This document shows, piece by piece, positions 12,128 through 22,564 of a DNA stretch of 64,000 nt. The DNA comes from Quercus robur (Eukaryota > Streptophyta > Magnoliopsida > Fagales > Fagaceae): positions 22,739,357 through 22,803,356 of the forward strand of contig NC_065545.1 of NCBI RefSeq assembly GCF_932294415.1, read 5' to 3'. Both the position numbers and the translations under genes were made by a program. Position 1 is the stretch's first letter, and the number at the start of each line of letters is the position of its first letter. The notes under the pieces are model-generated. The model ran no database searches, was not told where the DNA came from, and worked only from the letters and a program-made list of their open reading frames with translations.

Positions 12128-12799
12128 TGTAAGGACACGATTCGTAACGAACCACAACAGTGTTGGGCTCGCTCGTAAAAAGGCCCAAACAATATCATTT
12201 GTAGAGCATGGGTTTGAAAGGCTAGGCCTTGGTCACCAGGTGGTGGGTTTTTCGTGATATCCGTACATGATTAAGTCGTCTTCGCCCCTGGAGTCTTTCT
12301 CCTGGAGGCGGGCTGGGAGGCTCTGGTTTTTGGCCATTTTTCCCAGCCTCTTCTATGAGTTACTTACTTTTCCTTTTATACTAGCCTGTGTTTTTTTATC
12401 CTTCGTCCACGTGTAGGATCGACATTCCAAGACTGATACTTGTCCCATCAGCCCATACCCGGAGTGGTTGGGGGTGGTTGAAAAAGCTGGAGAGTATGGC
12501 TCTGTCAGGTGCAGAGTATTGAATGGCAGTAAGGGCAGCTTTCCCCGGTCGTTACACTTTCCAGCATACCCCTTTCTATTGGTACAGATATTTTAGATTT
12601 TTTCCCAAGTTGTTTCTATACCATTTTTGCCCTTTCTTCCGAGGAGACTTCGGACAGGCCGAGGACTGAATCGTCCTCGGCTGTATCCCCATGCTATTTT
12701 GTACTTGCATTACTGTGCTTGGGCCATAACCTTCCTCGGCTTGGGCCTTTGGGCTCCAACGAATAAATGGAGTTGATCCAAAAATTGTTGGGCCCCACA
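12128..12799 (-). repeat. 3' LTR of the nested gypsy element (672 bp)
   Basis: On the minus strand it starts TGTGGGGCCCAACAATTTTT and ends CGTGTCCTTACA. A TATA box (gtataaaagg on the minus strand) lies near 12371-12381. It is nearly identical to the LTR at 15348, with about a dozen differences by eye, which implies a younger insertion than the copia host. Confidence 0.92.
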
Positions 12800-12813
12800 A
12801 TAGCCCCTCAAAA
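12800..12813 (-). other. Polypurine tract of the nested gypsy element
   Basis: On the minus strand the bases before the LTR are TTTTGAGGGGCTAT, purine rich and directly adjacent to the LTR start. Confidence 0.7.
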
Positions 12814-13110
12814 CCCTGCTGTCCGACCTCTTGGTTGGAGAGGAGGGTTTTGGTAATTCAGCCTTTCATTAATGTTGGCGGTTCTCCATCTGCCCAGGAA
12901 ATGTACCGGTCTACGAGACATTCTTTTGAATTTACTCCTGACGCGTTCTCGCCGTTTAATTATCCGAAACATGCCTTTAATGACTTCTATTTACGAGACT
13001 ACTTAAATTCGATGGTTTGTTTGATGATGTGGGGAAGTGGAACGGGTACATCCTCGTTTTATAGATTCTCTTGGAAATCTGGATAAATTAAATACCTTCC
13101 GTTTTGCCCT

Positions 13111-13889
13111 TCATATAAGAAGAAAAGTAGGAGGCTATTACTCTTGTACAGAGACCCTTTTTATCTTTTTGAGATCTGAAATCCTTAGCCTCCTCTAGAG
13201 TTTACTTTACCCGCTAGTTATACATTAAATTGTGATACGTTCTCCATAATAATAAGTAATGAAGGAACCATACCCCTCCCAAAAACACCATGTTCTAATA
13301 AAGCTCGAAATGGCTCAGTCAGGCCAGGGATGGCAGAGACTCAAGATCTTTCTCACCTTCCTTTCAGCCAAAATCCGAAGCAGGGGCTCGTCACGTCAAA
13401 CTTTCGACGTGACTGAGCCGAGGACACCCATTATCAGTACCAGCCGCTCTCTCATGAGCATAGCTAACATGGCACCAGTGTGTTAGGAGTCAGGACTGAC
13501 GCAGGGACTAAGTGTCCCCGCTTCTTCCTTTCTTCGTTCACTGGTGCCTCCTTTTGCCTCTCTTTCTTCTTCTTTCCACCGCCAGATCCATCCTGGTGCT
13601 TTTCCTTCTTCCTCTTCTTCTCCTCCTTCTTTCCTTTCATCTCCTCCCTCTTCTTCTCCTCCTTCTTTCTCTTCATCTCCTCCATCTTCTTTTGAAGAAG
13701 GCCCTCCTCTCAATACGGGCGCTACTGGGGCAGAGTTCGGAAGGACTTTGAAGACGAGAGAAAAGGACATCAGACTGTTTACTTGTTATATTTTTGTTGT
13801 TTTTCTTTTATTATTTTTGTAATCCACCTTCTGTATAGGCTTGTTTAAGCCCTTATTTGTACGTTGTAATACCTCTTTATATTAATAAA
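13111..13889 (+). other. Possible antisense transcription unit inside the nested gypsy element
   Basis: On the plus strand, opposite to the element, there is a TATA-like catataagaag at 13112-13122 and a consensus AATAAA at 13884-13889. Between them runs a pyrimidine-rich stretch (13540-13690, cctcctc and cttcttc runs) that could encode only Ser/Pro-rich or, on the other strand, Glu/Lys-rich low-complexity peptides. I recognise no protein. Tat-type elements often carry an antisense gene between pol and the 3' LTR, and this unit lies in the equivalent place. The promoter and poly(A) reading is inference. Confidence 0.3.
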
Positions 13890-13984
13890 CATTGTTATTG
13901 CTTTATTTCATATGTTCTATCTCTTTATTTCCGAAATGGTTACGCCGTGAATAGATATACAATCTTGTAAATTCTTTTTATTTT

Positions 13985-14375
13985 TTACACTTTGACCGAC
14001 GTCTAGGACCGAAATCCTAGTTCATAAAAAGATCTTGTTTTGTGTTTATAGAAACTATCCGACTTAATAATACTGAATCGAACAAGTGATACTTAGGGCT
14101 GAAACCCCTATTAGGAAGAAAAAGAAAGGACATTATGATGAGCTTATTGAGTCGGCCTGGCACAACACCGCCGACCTTAGAGCACAAGACTTACGGCTGA
14201 AATCCCTTATCAAGGAAAAAGGTGCTGTTATGGACTTTACGAGTGCTGTTCGGCACAATAATGCAGACTTGAACTAATGACACTTAAGGTCAAAAACTTT
14301 TGCTAAGGAAAAGTTATTATCATGAATTTAATCAAAGTTGCTTGGCACAACACTGCCGACCTGTGAAAACAACAC
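13985..14375. repeat. Degenerate tandem repeats, units of roughly 110 bp
   Basis: The phrase ggcacaacaccgccgacc recurs in altered form (ggcacaataatgcagact, ggcacaacactgccgacct), together with nearby gctgaaaccc / ctgaaatccc phrases. This suggests three or four old repeat units in the internal region of the nested gypsy element. Confidence 0.5.
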
Positions 14376-14566
14376 TTACCCCAAAATAGCCGAGATGACA
14401 ACTGAATGCTATGTGCGGTGCAGGAGGTAATCATCCGAAGACATATAACCTGGAAATGAACAGCCCCTCCAGGTTGCTGAGTAATAGGGTGTTTTATCAT
14501 CCTCCTAACAACTTTAATAGCTTTAACCTTTTATAGTATTTGAGCCGAGGATGAGCAACTTAGAAT

Positions 14567-15126
14567 CTTTATTAAGTAGCTGACCTTACCATAGGTTTGA
14601 GTCCGAGGACCATACAATACCTTGGTTCTGTCCAAAACTCAGTTTTCTCATCTAAGTAGTTGGTTTCCCCATAGGTTTGAGTCCGAGGACCATACAATAC
14701 CTCGGTTCTGTCCAAAACTCAGTTTTTTCGTCTAAGTAGTTGGTTTCCCCGTAGGTTTGAGTTCGAGGACCATACAATACCTTGGTTCTGTCCAAAACTC
14801 AGTTTTCACATCTAAGTAGTTGGTTTCCCCATAGGTTTGAGTCCGAGGACCATGCAATGCCTTGGTTCTGTCCAAAACTCAGTTTTCACATCTAAGTAGT
14901 TGGTTTTCCCATAGGCTTGAGTCCGAGGACCATGCAATGCCTTGGTTCTGTCCAAAACTCAGTTTTCTCATCTAAGTAGTTGGTTTCCCCATAGGTTTGA
15001 GTCCGAGGACCATACAATACCTTGGTTCTGTCCAAAACTCAGTTTTCTCATCTAAGTAGTTGGTTTCCCCATAGGCTTGAGTCCGAGGACCATGCAATGC
15101 CTTGGTTCTGTCCAAAACTCAGTTTT
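14567..15126. repeat. Tandem array of an 80-bp unit, seven copies
   Basis: The phrase aggtttgagtccgaggacc and the closing ctgtccaaaactcagttt recur every 80 bases (unit ends near 14641, 14721, 14801, 14881, 14961, 15041 and 15121). Copies differ at only a few positions, so the array expanded recently. It lies close to the primer binding site, that is in the 5' leader of the minus-strand element. Confidence 0.95.
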
Positions 15127-15325
15127 TTTGGCGTGGCACCTTGGCTTTAAGGGAATTAGCTCCTCGGCCAAGCCCCTAGAACCATCCATGCGATTGACGC
15201 TACTAAGCGTAGCCCCTAGTCAGGAATCATAGCCCCTAGCGGAACTTAACACTAGAACTCTATAACCAGCTGTTAGAAATGACAAAGGAACTCTCTCGAC
15301 CTACCGTCTATGCCAACACACAAGC

Positions 15326-15347
15326 CCTCCCCACAGACGGCGCCAAT
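15326..15347 (-). other. Primer binding site of the nested gypsy element
   Basis: On the minus strand it reads ATTGGCGCCGTCTGTGGGG, directly after the LTR end. It is the same site type as in elements A (2101) and B (51661). Confidence 0.8.
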
Positions 15348-16019
15348 TGTAAGGATACGATTCGTAACGAACCACAACAGTGTTGGGCTCGCTCGTAAAA
15401 AGGCCCAAACAATATCATTTGTAGAGCATGGGTTTGAAAGGCTAGGCCTTGGTCACCAGGCGGTGGGTTTTTCGTGATATTCGTACATGATTAAGTCGTC
15501 TTCGCCCTTGGAGTCTTTCTCCTAGAGGCGGACTGGGAGGCTCTAGTTTTTGGCCATTTTTCCCAGCCTCTTCTATGAGTTACTTACTTTTCCTTTTATA
15601 CTAGCCTGTGTTTTTTTATCCTTCGTCCACGTGTAGGATCGACATTCCAAGACTGATACTTGTCCCATCAGCCCATACCCGGAGTGGTTGGGGGTGGTTG
15701 AAAAAGCTGGAGAGTATGGCTCTGTCAGGTGCAGAGTATTGAATGGCAGTAAGGGCAGCTTTCCCCGGTCGTTACACTTTCCAGCATACCCCTTTCTATT
15801 GGTACAGATATTTTAGATTTTTTCCCAAGTTGTTTCTATACCATTTTTGCCCTTTCTTCCGAGGAGACTTCGGACAGGCCGAGGACTGAATCGTCCTCGG
15901 CTGTATCCCCATGCTATTTTGTACTTGCATTACCGTGTCTAGGCCATAACCTTTCTCGGCTTGGGCCTTTGGGCTCCAACGAATAAATGGAGCTGGCCCA
16001 AAAATTGTTGGGCCCCACA
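15348..16019 (-). repeat. 5' LTR of the nested gypsy element (672 bp)
   Basis: It has the same length and ends as the left LTR and is followed at 16020 by the second GTCTT. The shared sequence includes the gaggactgaatcgtcctcgg block and the TATA region near 15597. Confidence 0.92.
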
Positions 16020-16024
16020 GTCTT

Positions 16025-17785
16025 ATTATACATCCAAGCGGTGCAATAACATCATTCACGCACTTGACGGTTATTACAACTAGTCGCTAACCCGTGCAAA
16101 GAATATCTACAAAATCTATATAACATTATAGTTATATTTGTTAGGTTCAAACACCCTCTTCTTGAATTATTAAATTATTAAAAAAAATTAACCCTCTTCT
16201 TCACTTTTTACTCAAACTTGTTTTCATAGCTCATATTTAAACAATCACAGCAGAAAATTTTCTATTAATAGTAAAATTTGTGTAAAGACAAATTACAGTT
16301 TCATGTAAAGTGTACATACCCATACTCTATACCTCTAGGGAATGAAACATCACAAACCCTTTACATATGTAGGTTAGATTTAAAACAAACTACATATATT
16401 CCAAGTTTGATAAGCCAACTCAATGGTAGAAAAATGTTCTTTATAAAATTAGATAGTAACATATTTTACAAAAGGGGCCAATTTTTGTTAACTCTATCTT
16501 GCTGCTCATATTCTGCAGTATACAACAAAGTGATTTATTTATCTAGGTATAATGGGCAATAGCATTGATTGTTCTTAAGCACAATTCAATATAGACAAAT
16601 GAGATAGAAAAGAAAAAAAGTAACATAACAAATACAAAAAGTACCACTGTTCCAGCCCTCCATAACTCCATAAACAGAATCCTTTCCTAGCCCAAAAATA
16701 CAAAAAAGTTCCCTCCTTCCCTACATACCTGAGAGGGCCAAGACCACCAACAACTCTCCACAGCAGTCAGACCAAGCTCTCAAAGAAACCCAAGGAAAGC
16801 ACGACCAAAAACATATAAAGCTTCCTCCTTTTTCTTATTGAACCAAGAAACCTAGCAAAGGCAGCTCCTTTTCCCATTCACCCTGCACAACCAACAGCAA
16901 GAACATATACAACAAAGCAAGCAGCAAGGCATAGGAGCAAAAAACAGAAAACAACTCTATCTCTACCTTTCCCAACATCCTTGATTGTAGGTCCTTACTT
17001 TCTCTTAGCTTCTGCTTTAACATATATAGTATTAGATTAGATATTGATTTGAAATCACGTGAATAAACTGCTAGTTTTCCATCATTCTTTGGACAATATT
17101 CTCCCCCCTCCTTGCAATAGGATTTCAGAAAGAGCAATTAAGAATTTTGATTGAATGATTAAATTTATTAGTTTCTAACAATTTATGATTTTTAGATAAG
17201 TGGTAATTTATTTATAGTATTAAGGCAGATGGAATTAAGTATGAAATATCTTAAAATTTAAAGTCACACCATTGACTAAAGGAAAAATGTTATACAGGTC
17301 TTGCGTAATGAACTTATTTACTTCTTTGGATTACCAAAGCATGGTTGAAAAGAAATAATATTCATGATTGCTTATACGGTCTCAAAAGATAAATAAATTC
17401 ATGATGGCTTATAACTGCCTAAAAAGTATATGTTGGTACATAGTCTCAAGAGATGAGATTAAAAGACTTAATTATATTATAAATTTCAATACCAGAAGAC
17501 TTGAAAAAATAACCTGAAAAAATTAGCAAGAGGGAGAATCTTTCCAAACTTAGAATTTAAAAGTTTAGGGAACTAGAGGTAGAAAGCTCTAGTATGGATC
17601 TAGGAACTAATTTATGTGGGAAAACAGATCATGCCATATGAACACTATTTAGGAATGCTATCAAACTCTTGTGAGAAGCCAATAACAAATCTGGAAAAGA
17701 CTTCTAGTTTGAATTTTTTCAAACTCAGGTTTATTTGCCTCCATCTAAAAAAACTTTTCTAACAAAGAATTCTTAAAATCACTAA
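16025..17785. other. No recognisable gene; not copia-like
   Basis: This AT-rich stretch continues from the gypsy insertion site but shows no copia domain or primer binding site. Near 16080 it holds a ctagtcgctaacccgtgca phrase of the kind seen at ends of some plant repeats. The minus-strand open stretch at 16835-17137 resembles nothing I know. Confidence 0.35.
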
Positions 17786-18111
17786 AATGAGACAACATAC
17801 ACTATATATTGATTACTATCTTAGGCATTAAGCTAATCAGTGCTTTCAATATAAAAAACTTAGCAATCTCAATTTTCAAAAGAGAAAAAAATATTTATCC
17901 CAATGAAGACAAACAAATACTAACCCTAAAGCCAGTTAATTATTGCTGGGTTCTATTTGTTGTTATATTTCAAACTTAACCCACACCCTCAGCACAACCA
18001 AACCCTTGAAATCTATTCTACAATTTGACATCCAATTCTCTTTTAATAGCATCCAATGATTCATTGTATATTAATAATTGACGAAAATTTTTAAATAATA
18101 ATAATTTATAT
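17786..18111. repeat. Direct repeat, copy 1 (about 320 bp)
   Basis: The stretch beginning acatacactatatattgatt and containing ttaggcattaagctaatcag is found again at 19852-20165 with few changes. A short piece of its downstream flank (tgtaagctccttcaacaaaa) also recurs near 18549. Confidence 0.85.
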
Positions 18112-18236
18112 CAACACCTGTAAGCTCCTTCAACAAAATCACCAAGCAAGTCCAATTGCTTCCACTAACAGTATTGAATAGAGCCTATAAAACTGTATAG
18201 AAACACATCAAAGAATTGAGCATAATTTATAAGCCA

Positions 18237-18253
18237 AAAAAAAAAAAAAAAAA
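18237..18253. repeat. Poly(A) run
   Basis: An uninterrupted run of A residues in the unrecognised DNA between the direct repeats; no tail of a recognised element could be assigned to it. Confidence 0.6.
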
Positions 18254-18658
18254 CTCTATCTCTACCTTTCAACAACAACCATCATAAAAGAATTGAAGAA
18301 AAAAGAATTAAAAGTAAACTACAATAGTAGGTAGTTAGTTGAATGAATTAAACCCTTAAAAAATGTGTGTATGCAACATGTATTCCTCCTCCTCCTCATT
18401 CATAAATGGATTTCTTTAATGTCCACATCCAATTAATTACATGACCCAGCCAGCAGCAAGAATTATTTCTAATAGTACTGAATAGACAATCACTTTTAAG
18501 TGAATGCATTAACACCACTCACAATTTTACATGAAATTTATGTCAATACTTGTAAGCTCCTTCAGCAAAACCTAAAATTATCAAAATTCATCATCTACCA
18601 CTATAAATTGATGCAAGAAGGTCACTCCTAAAAATAAATGATTTCTAAATATCATAAC

Positions 18659-19760
18659 TGTAAGGTTGAATTTAATCAACCATGTGTTGGCTTTATTCCA
18701 TGACAAATTTGCTTGTAATATAGCACTTAGAAACCTTGTATTTAGGTGGGAATCATGTAAGGGTAGTGTGTGAGAGAGTGTGAAGAAATGCTCAAGACAG
18801 TGCAGTGAAGAAGAGACTCGCGGCTAGGACTCGCGGGTGGCTCGCGGCTTGCAAGCCGCCAAAAGTTGCTCACGTGCAGAGCATGCAGGGGAGCTGAACA
18901 GTCACGCCACCTGGAGCACTACACGACAAAAATCCAGACTGGCCATTAAGTTTGCTCGCGACTTGAACTCGCGACTTGAACTCGCGACTCAGTCAAGTCG
19001 CCAGCCAGCCTTGTTTTTGGAAAAACTGACTCTTCGTATTCCATTCTCACACCAGTATAAATACCCCTCATTCCCACAAGATATGTGTGGCTATTCAGAA
19101 AGAAAAACCCTAAGAGAGGTTTCTTCAAAACACCCACCCAATTAGAGAGAGCTACTCATTCTTAGAGAGAAACCTTTGTAGTCTCTTCTCATTCCCTCTC
19201 TCATTGTCATACCTATTGAGAGGAGATTTCTATCCAAACACTACCCACACCAATTTAGAGTGTTGAGTGTTTTTGGAGCTTTGGGAAGCATTGGAGGATG
19301 CCAAGGATGGCGGATGCTACGGTCTAGTAGCGAAATCCAGTAAGCTAGAAAAGAAAAAGGTTCGGCGCAACTTCGTTGGAGCAAGAAGCTTGGAGGGCTT
19401 AGGTACATCGGGTAGATTAGGCTTGGAGGGTCTATTGCTGTTCATGTATCCCAACTACATTTTCTAGTGGATTATTGACCGCTTGGAGGGCGGCGGAGAG
19501 GTTTTACGCCGAGGGCTTCGGTTTCCTCTTCGATAACACATCGTGTGTTGTCCTTGTGTTTGCATCTCTCTTCCCTTTATCTTTGCCTTTTATTTTTTGT
19601 TGTGGATGTGTTTTTAATTGGCTTAGAGTGTTTACCAATTCTGTTTTAAGCTTTTGTTCATGTTCCGCACATTAATTGTTTGAGTTAAAGCTTGTATTGG
19701 TAATTTGTATATTGGGGGTCTAAACGTTCAAGGGTGTTTATACACGTTTTTGAACTTTCA
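18659..19760 (+). mobile_element. Solo LTR (1102 bp), plus orientation
   Basis: It starts TGTAAGGTTGAATTTAATC and ends TTTTGAACTTTCA. The perfect duplication ATAAC stands at 18654-18658 and 19761-19765. A TATA box lies at 19056-19063 (tataaata). Around 18820-18990 it has repeated gactcgcgg / ctcgcgacttgaa motifs, unusually GC-rich for this region. No internal region is present. The copy at 25296-26398 is the same LTR family inverted. The short open frames inside it (for example at 18837) are not genes. Confidence 0.92.
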
Positions 19761-19851
19761 ATAACATAATGAAAATGATAAATGTAAGAGTCTATAGAAC
19801 AACACATAGGAATGTAATGAAAACAATAGTGTGAACTGTAAATCAAATTTT

Positions 19852-20165
19852 AAAAATGAGCTAACATACACTATATATTGATTACTATCTTAGGCATTAA
19901 GCTAATCAGTGCTTTCAATATAAAAAACTTAGCAGTCTCAATTTTCAAAAGAGAAAAAAAATACTTATCCCAATGAAGACAAACAAATACTAATCACCCT
20001 AATGTCAGTTAATTGTTGTTGTTGGGTTCTATTTGTTGTTACATTTCAAACTTAACCCCACACCCTCAGTACAACCAAACCCATGAAATTTATTTGACAT
20101 CCAATTCTCTTTTAATAGCATCCAATTATTCATTGTATATTAATAATTGATGAAATTTTTTAAAT
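19852..20165. repeat. Direct repeat, copy 2 (about 315 bp)
   Basis: Second copy of the segment at 17786-18111, in the same orientation. The solo LTR lies between the two copies, so the repeat looks like an old local duplication with a period of roughly 960 bases before the LTR arrived. Confidence 0.85.
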
Positions 20166-20167
20166 AG

Positions 20168-20195
<28 letters not shown>
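20166..20195. repeat. (CT)n microsatellite
   Basis: An uninterrupted run of about 14 CT units directly after direct repeat copy 2. Confidence 0.9.
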
Positions 20196-20198
<3 letters not shown>

Positions 20199-20932
20199 AA
20201 TCATTATATCTCTGTCAAAGACCCAAACTCTCAAACCAATAATATAGATTCAATTTTGAATGTGTGTTTTTCTTCCTTATAATCTCAGAAACTAAGTTGT
20301 GTGTTCAAAACCAAGCAGCAAACCATTACTACCAATCCATATAACAAAATGTAATAAGGGAAACAAAAATCATGAAGCAAAAAAACATTTCTTGACAAAA
20401 AAACCATTTGTAAGTGAATTTAATATCAGGGTCTGAATTGTAATTTGTGAGCTTGATTGAATAATTTAAAAATGGAAAATAAATTGAATATAAGAAAATA
20501 TTTTTTTTCACATTAAATTCAGTAAAGAAAATTGAGTATAGCACATACACAACAAACTGAATTAGTGAAAAAACCTTCAACTGATCCAAGTTCAATCAAA
20601 CATAAACTCTATCAATTTATATAAAATAACAATCAGACATAGTAACTTTATTTTTTTGCTTAGAATCAAGACAAAAAAATTTACTATTAAATTCCCACGT
20701 TACTATCATAGTATCATCACAAGAGAATCAAACCAAATGTTATAAAAGGATAACATGAGTAAGACCTGGTAGTTGAAGGAATTGAGTTTTATAAAAAATT
20801 TGTAAAAAAAAATCGGTTAGAAAATTATGAATACTAGCCTGCACCCATTATAGACCAGCAAATCTAGCCTTAGTATCATATAAATTAAGTACCAACACAT
20901 AGTGAATAATAGAAGGGAGAAATAATTTGTAC

Positions 20933-21110
20933 TTTTTGGCCAATCTGCTAGTGTCAGGTCCTCCCAAGCTTGGCCAGTAACTTTGCAAGGAACTACTCTC
21001 TTCTTGGTTTTTGCTTTGTGCTCAATCTCATTGCTTGCAAGGGCAGCCTTTACGCTTTCAAGTGCTTTTGGTGTAATCTTTTGTGCATGTATTTGAAACA
21101 ATTGTTGTGC
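20933..21110 (-). pseudogene. Single exon of an RBM42-like RNA-binding protein gene
   Basis: On the minus strand a 178-bp open exon starts after an acceptor (tgaacag) at 21110 and ends at 20933 before GTACAA. It reads AQQLFQIHAQKITPKALESV, then AALASNEIEHKAKTKKR and GQAWEDLTLADWP. This wording matches the segment just before the RRM domain in plant homologues of RNA-binding protein 42, a nuclear RRM protein linked to splicing in animals. The following exon, which would encode NDYRLFCGDLG and the RRM, is not found downstream within this interval, so the copy is a fragment. Both splice borders and the frame are intact. It lies inside the copia LTR-bounded interval, near the right LTR. Assignment rests on remembered family wording. 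Confidence 0.65.
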
Positions 21111-22564
21111 CTGTTCAAATACAACACTTTTAATTATAAAAATATAATATTTATTTATAAAGTAAAGAAAAAACAAAGATCAAAAACCATCTGCACGATT
21201 TAATTCTCCTTTTCTTTTGGTTACATACAAGTTGGTGCTCTTCCTAATCATAAAAAAAAATTGATTTCATGTCACAAAGGTGGAGAATGGTGGTTTGGGG
21301 AGTGGGTTTGGCTGTGGGTCTTTGTTTTGGAAGAAGGAGAAGGGGAACAGTGGAGGAAGGTGAAGGGGTTTGCATTTTCTCTCAAAAGTGGAGATTGGTG
21401 GTTTTGGTATCGGGTTTAGTTGTGAGTCAACAGACAGCTAAAACTATAAATACAAAACAGAGTCAACAGACTCAAGAATACCCCCAAGTTTGAGATAACC
21501 AAGAAACTTAAATATGCAATCACATTCCAATTTCAAATTCTTTCTAGAAACATATTATTAATAAATATGCAAGAAACAGTACATAATAAAGGAAAGGTAA
21601 ATACCTGACTGTCCTCATCTTGTAGTACAAAGAATCATATGTAACCCCTCCTTAATCATGTTCAGCTACAAACATGAAAAAAAAGAAAAAAGAAAAATGC
21701 AAGCACCTGCAACAAAAGTGAAATAAAATAGAATACCATAGAAAAATCTTAGTAGAAATAACATAAGGTAATTCACAATTGGCAAATTAATAAAGCAAAA
21801 TTCACAATTCACAAAGGTATCTAAAAGGAACCTTCACAATTGATTGTGCTTCCATTTACTTTTGCTTCACTGTTGTTTTTTTCCTCAACACCCAAACAGA
21901 TGCTTAATTTGGTTAAGTTTGTCTGATCGTGAAAATACTTTGGAAGCTTTATATCAAGCAGATGGTGTGTGTCTATGAAAAGTGAAACTATTTTGATTCT
22001 AGGAAAGTTAACTAACCTGGGTTGGAGGAGAAAGATGAAGAAGAAGAACATGATTTATCAGCTACGAAATCAGAGAAAGAAATCAAATTAAAAAAAATTA
22101 ATTTAACAAATCCTTAGGTGTAAATTAATTGAAATCAACAATAATCAAACTGAAAGCAATTCAAACATTAACAAATTAGTAAAAATAAATAAAAGTTAAA
22201 ACGTTTCACAGATATCTGATGCGATTCGTACTAAGGGATTTAATCGTAAAGAGAGAGAAGAATTACCTTCTTTGGAAGAGTTGGCAGTTTGGGCTAATAC
22301 CTTAGAGAGAATGATTGAGAGGATTAAACCCAGATTTTGAAACCCAGAGGTCTGCGTTAGGAAGGGGTGAAGTGGTTAGAGAGAAGAAGGTTTTGGATGA
22401 GTATACTTGAGGGTTGAAGAGATAATCAAATGGTGGGGCCGACAAATATAGAACTGGAGGTGCCGGAGAAGGTGGAGCCGTTAAGCCATTGAGCTGCGAT
22501 TTGCGTGTGGGCGAACGGTAGAGCGTTGTCTGCATTTTGGAGGTAGGGCTCTGATTTTGCGTTG
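21111..22564 (-). other. Possible upstream part of the captured gene; no clear exon
   Basis: AT-rich intron-like DNA. Near 22300-22560 the minus strand has a more GC-rich, open stretch (for example SPTRKSQLNGLTAPPSP in one frame) that could be a 5' exon or leader of the RBM42-like gene. I do not recognise its protein. The copia LTR sequence begins abruptly at about 22565. Confidence 0.3.

Larger units (their letters stand above)
12128..16019 (-). mobile_element. Non-autonomous gypsy-type LTR element (3.9 kb) nested in the copia element
   Basis: Two 672-bp LTRs (12128-12799 and 15348-16019) flank 2.5 kb of internal DNA, with the perfect duplication GTCTT at 12123-12127 and 16020-16024. Next to the right LTR the minus strand reads ATTGGCGCCGTCTGTGGGG, a Tat-type primer binding site. 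Next to the left LTR it reads TTTTGAGGGGCTAT, a polypurine tract. The element is therefore on the minus strand. No gag or pol domain is present. The inside holds an 80-bp tandem array, older degenerate repeats and a purine/pyrimidine-skewed stretch. It belongs to the large non-autonomous (LARD-like) class and must have used enzymes from a related Tat element. Confidence 0.92.

Noticed and set aside
13464..13822. Overlapping open stretches on both strands, Glu/Lys-rich or Ser/Pro-rich
   Set aside because: They come from a cctcctc / cttcttc low-complexity tract; no domain and no codon bias favours one frame.
14567..15126. Regular repeats that at first resemble a CRISPR-like array
   Set aside because: The repeats are directly adjacent 80-bp tandem units without unique spacers, within a plant retroelement.
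16835..17137. Minus-strand ORF with hydrophobic C-terminal half
   Set aside because: No recognisable family, AT-rich surroundings and no splice or promoter signals; probably chance.
18837..19675. Open stretches of 60-100 residues (for example at 18837, 19267 and 19475)
   Set aside because: All lie inside a solo LTR and show no family resemblance.
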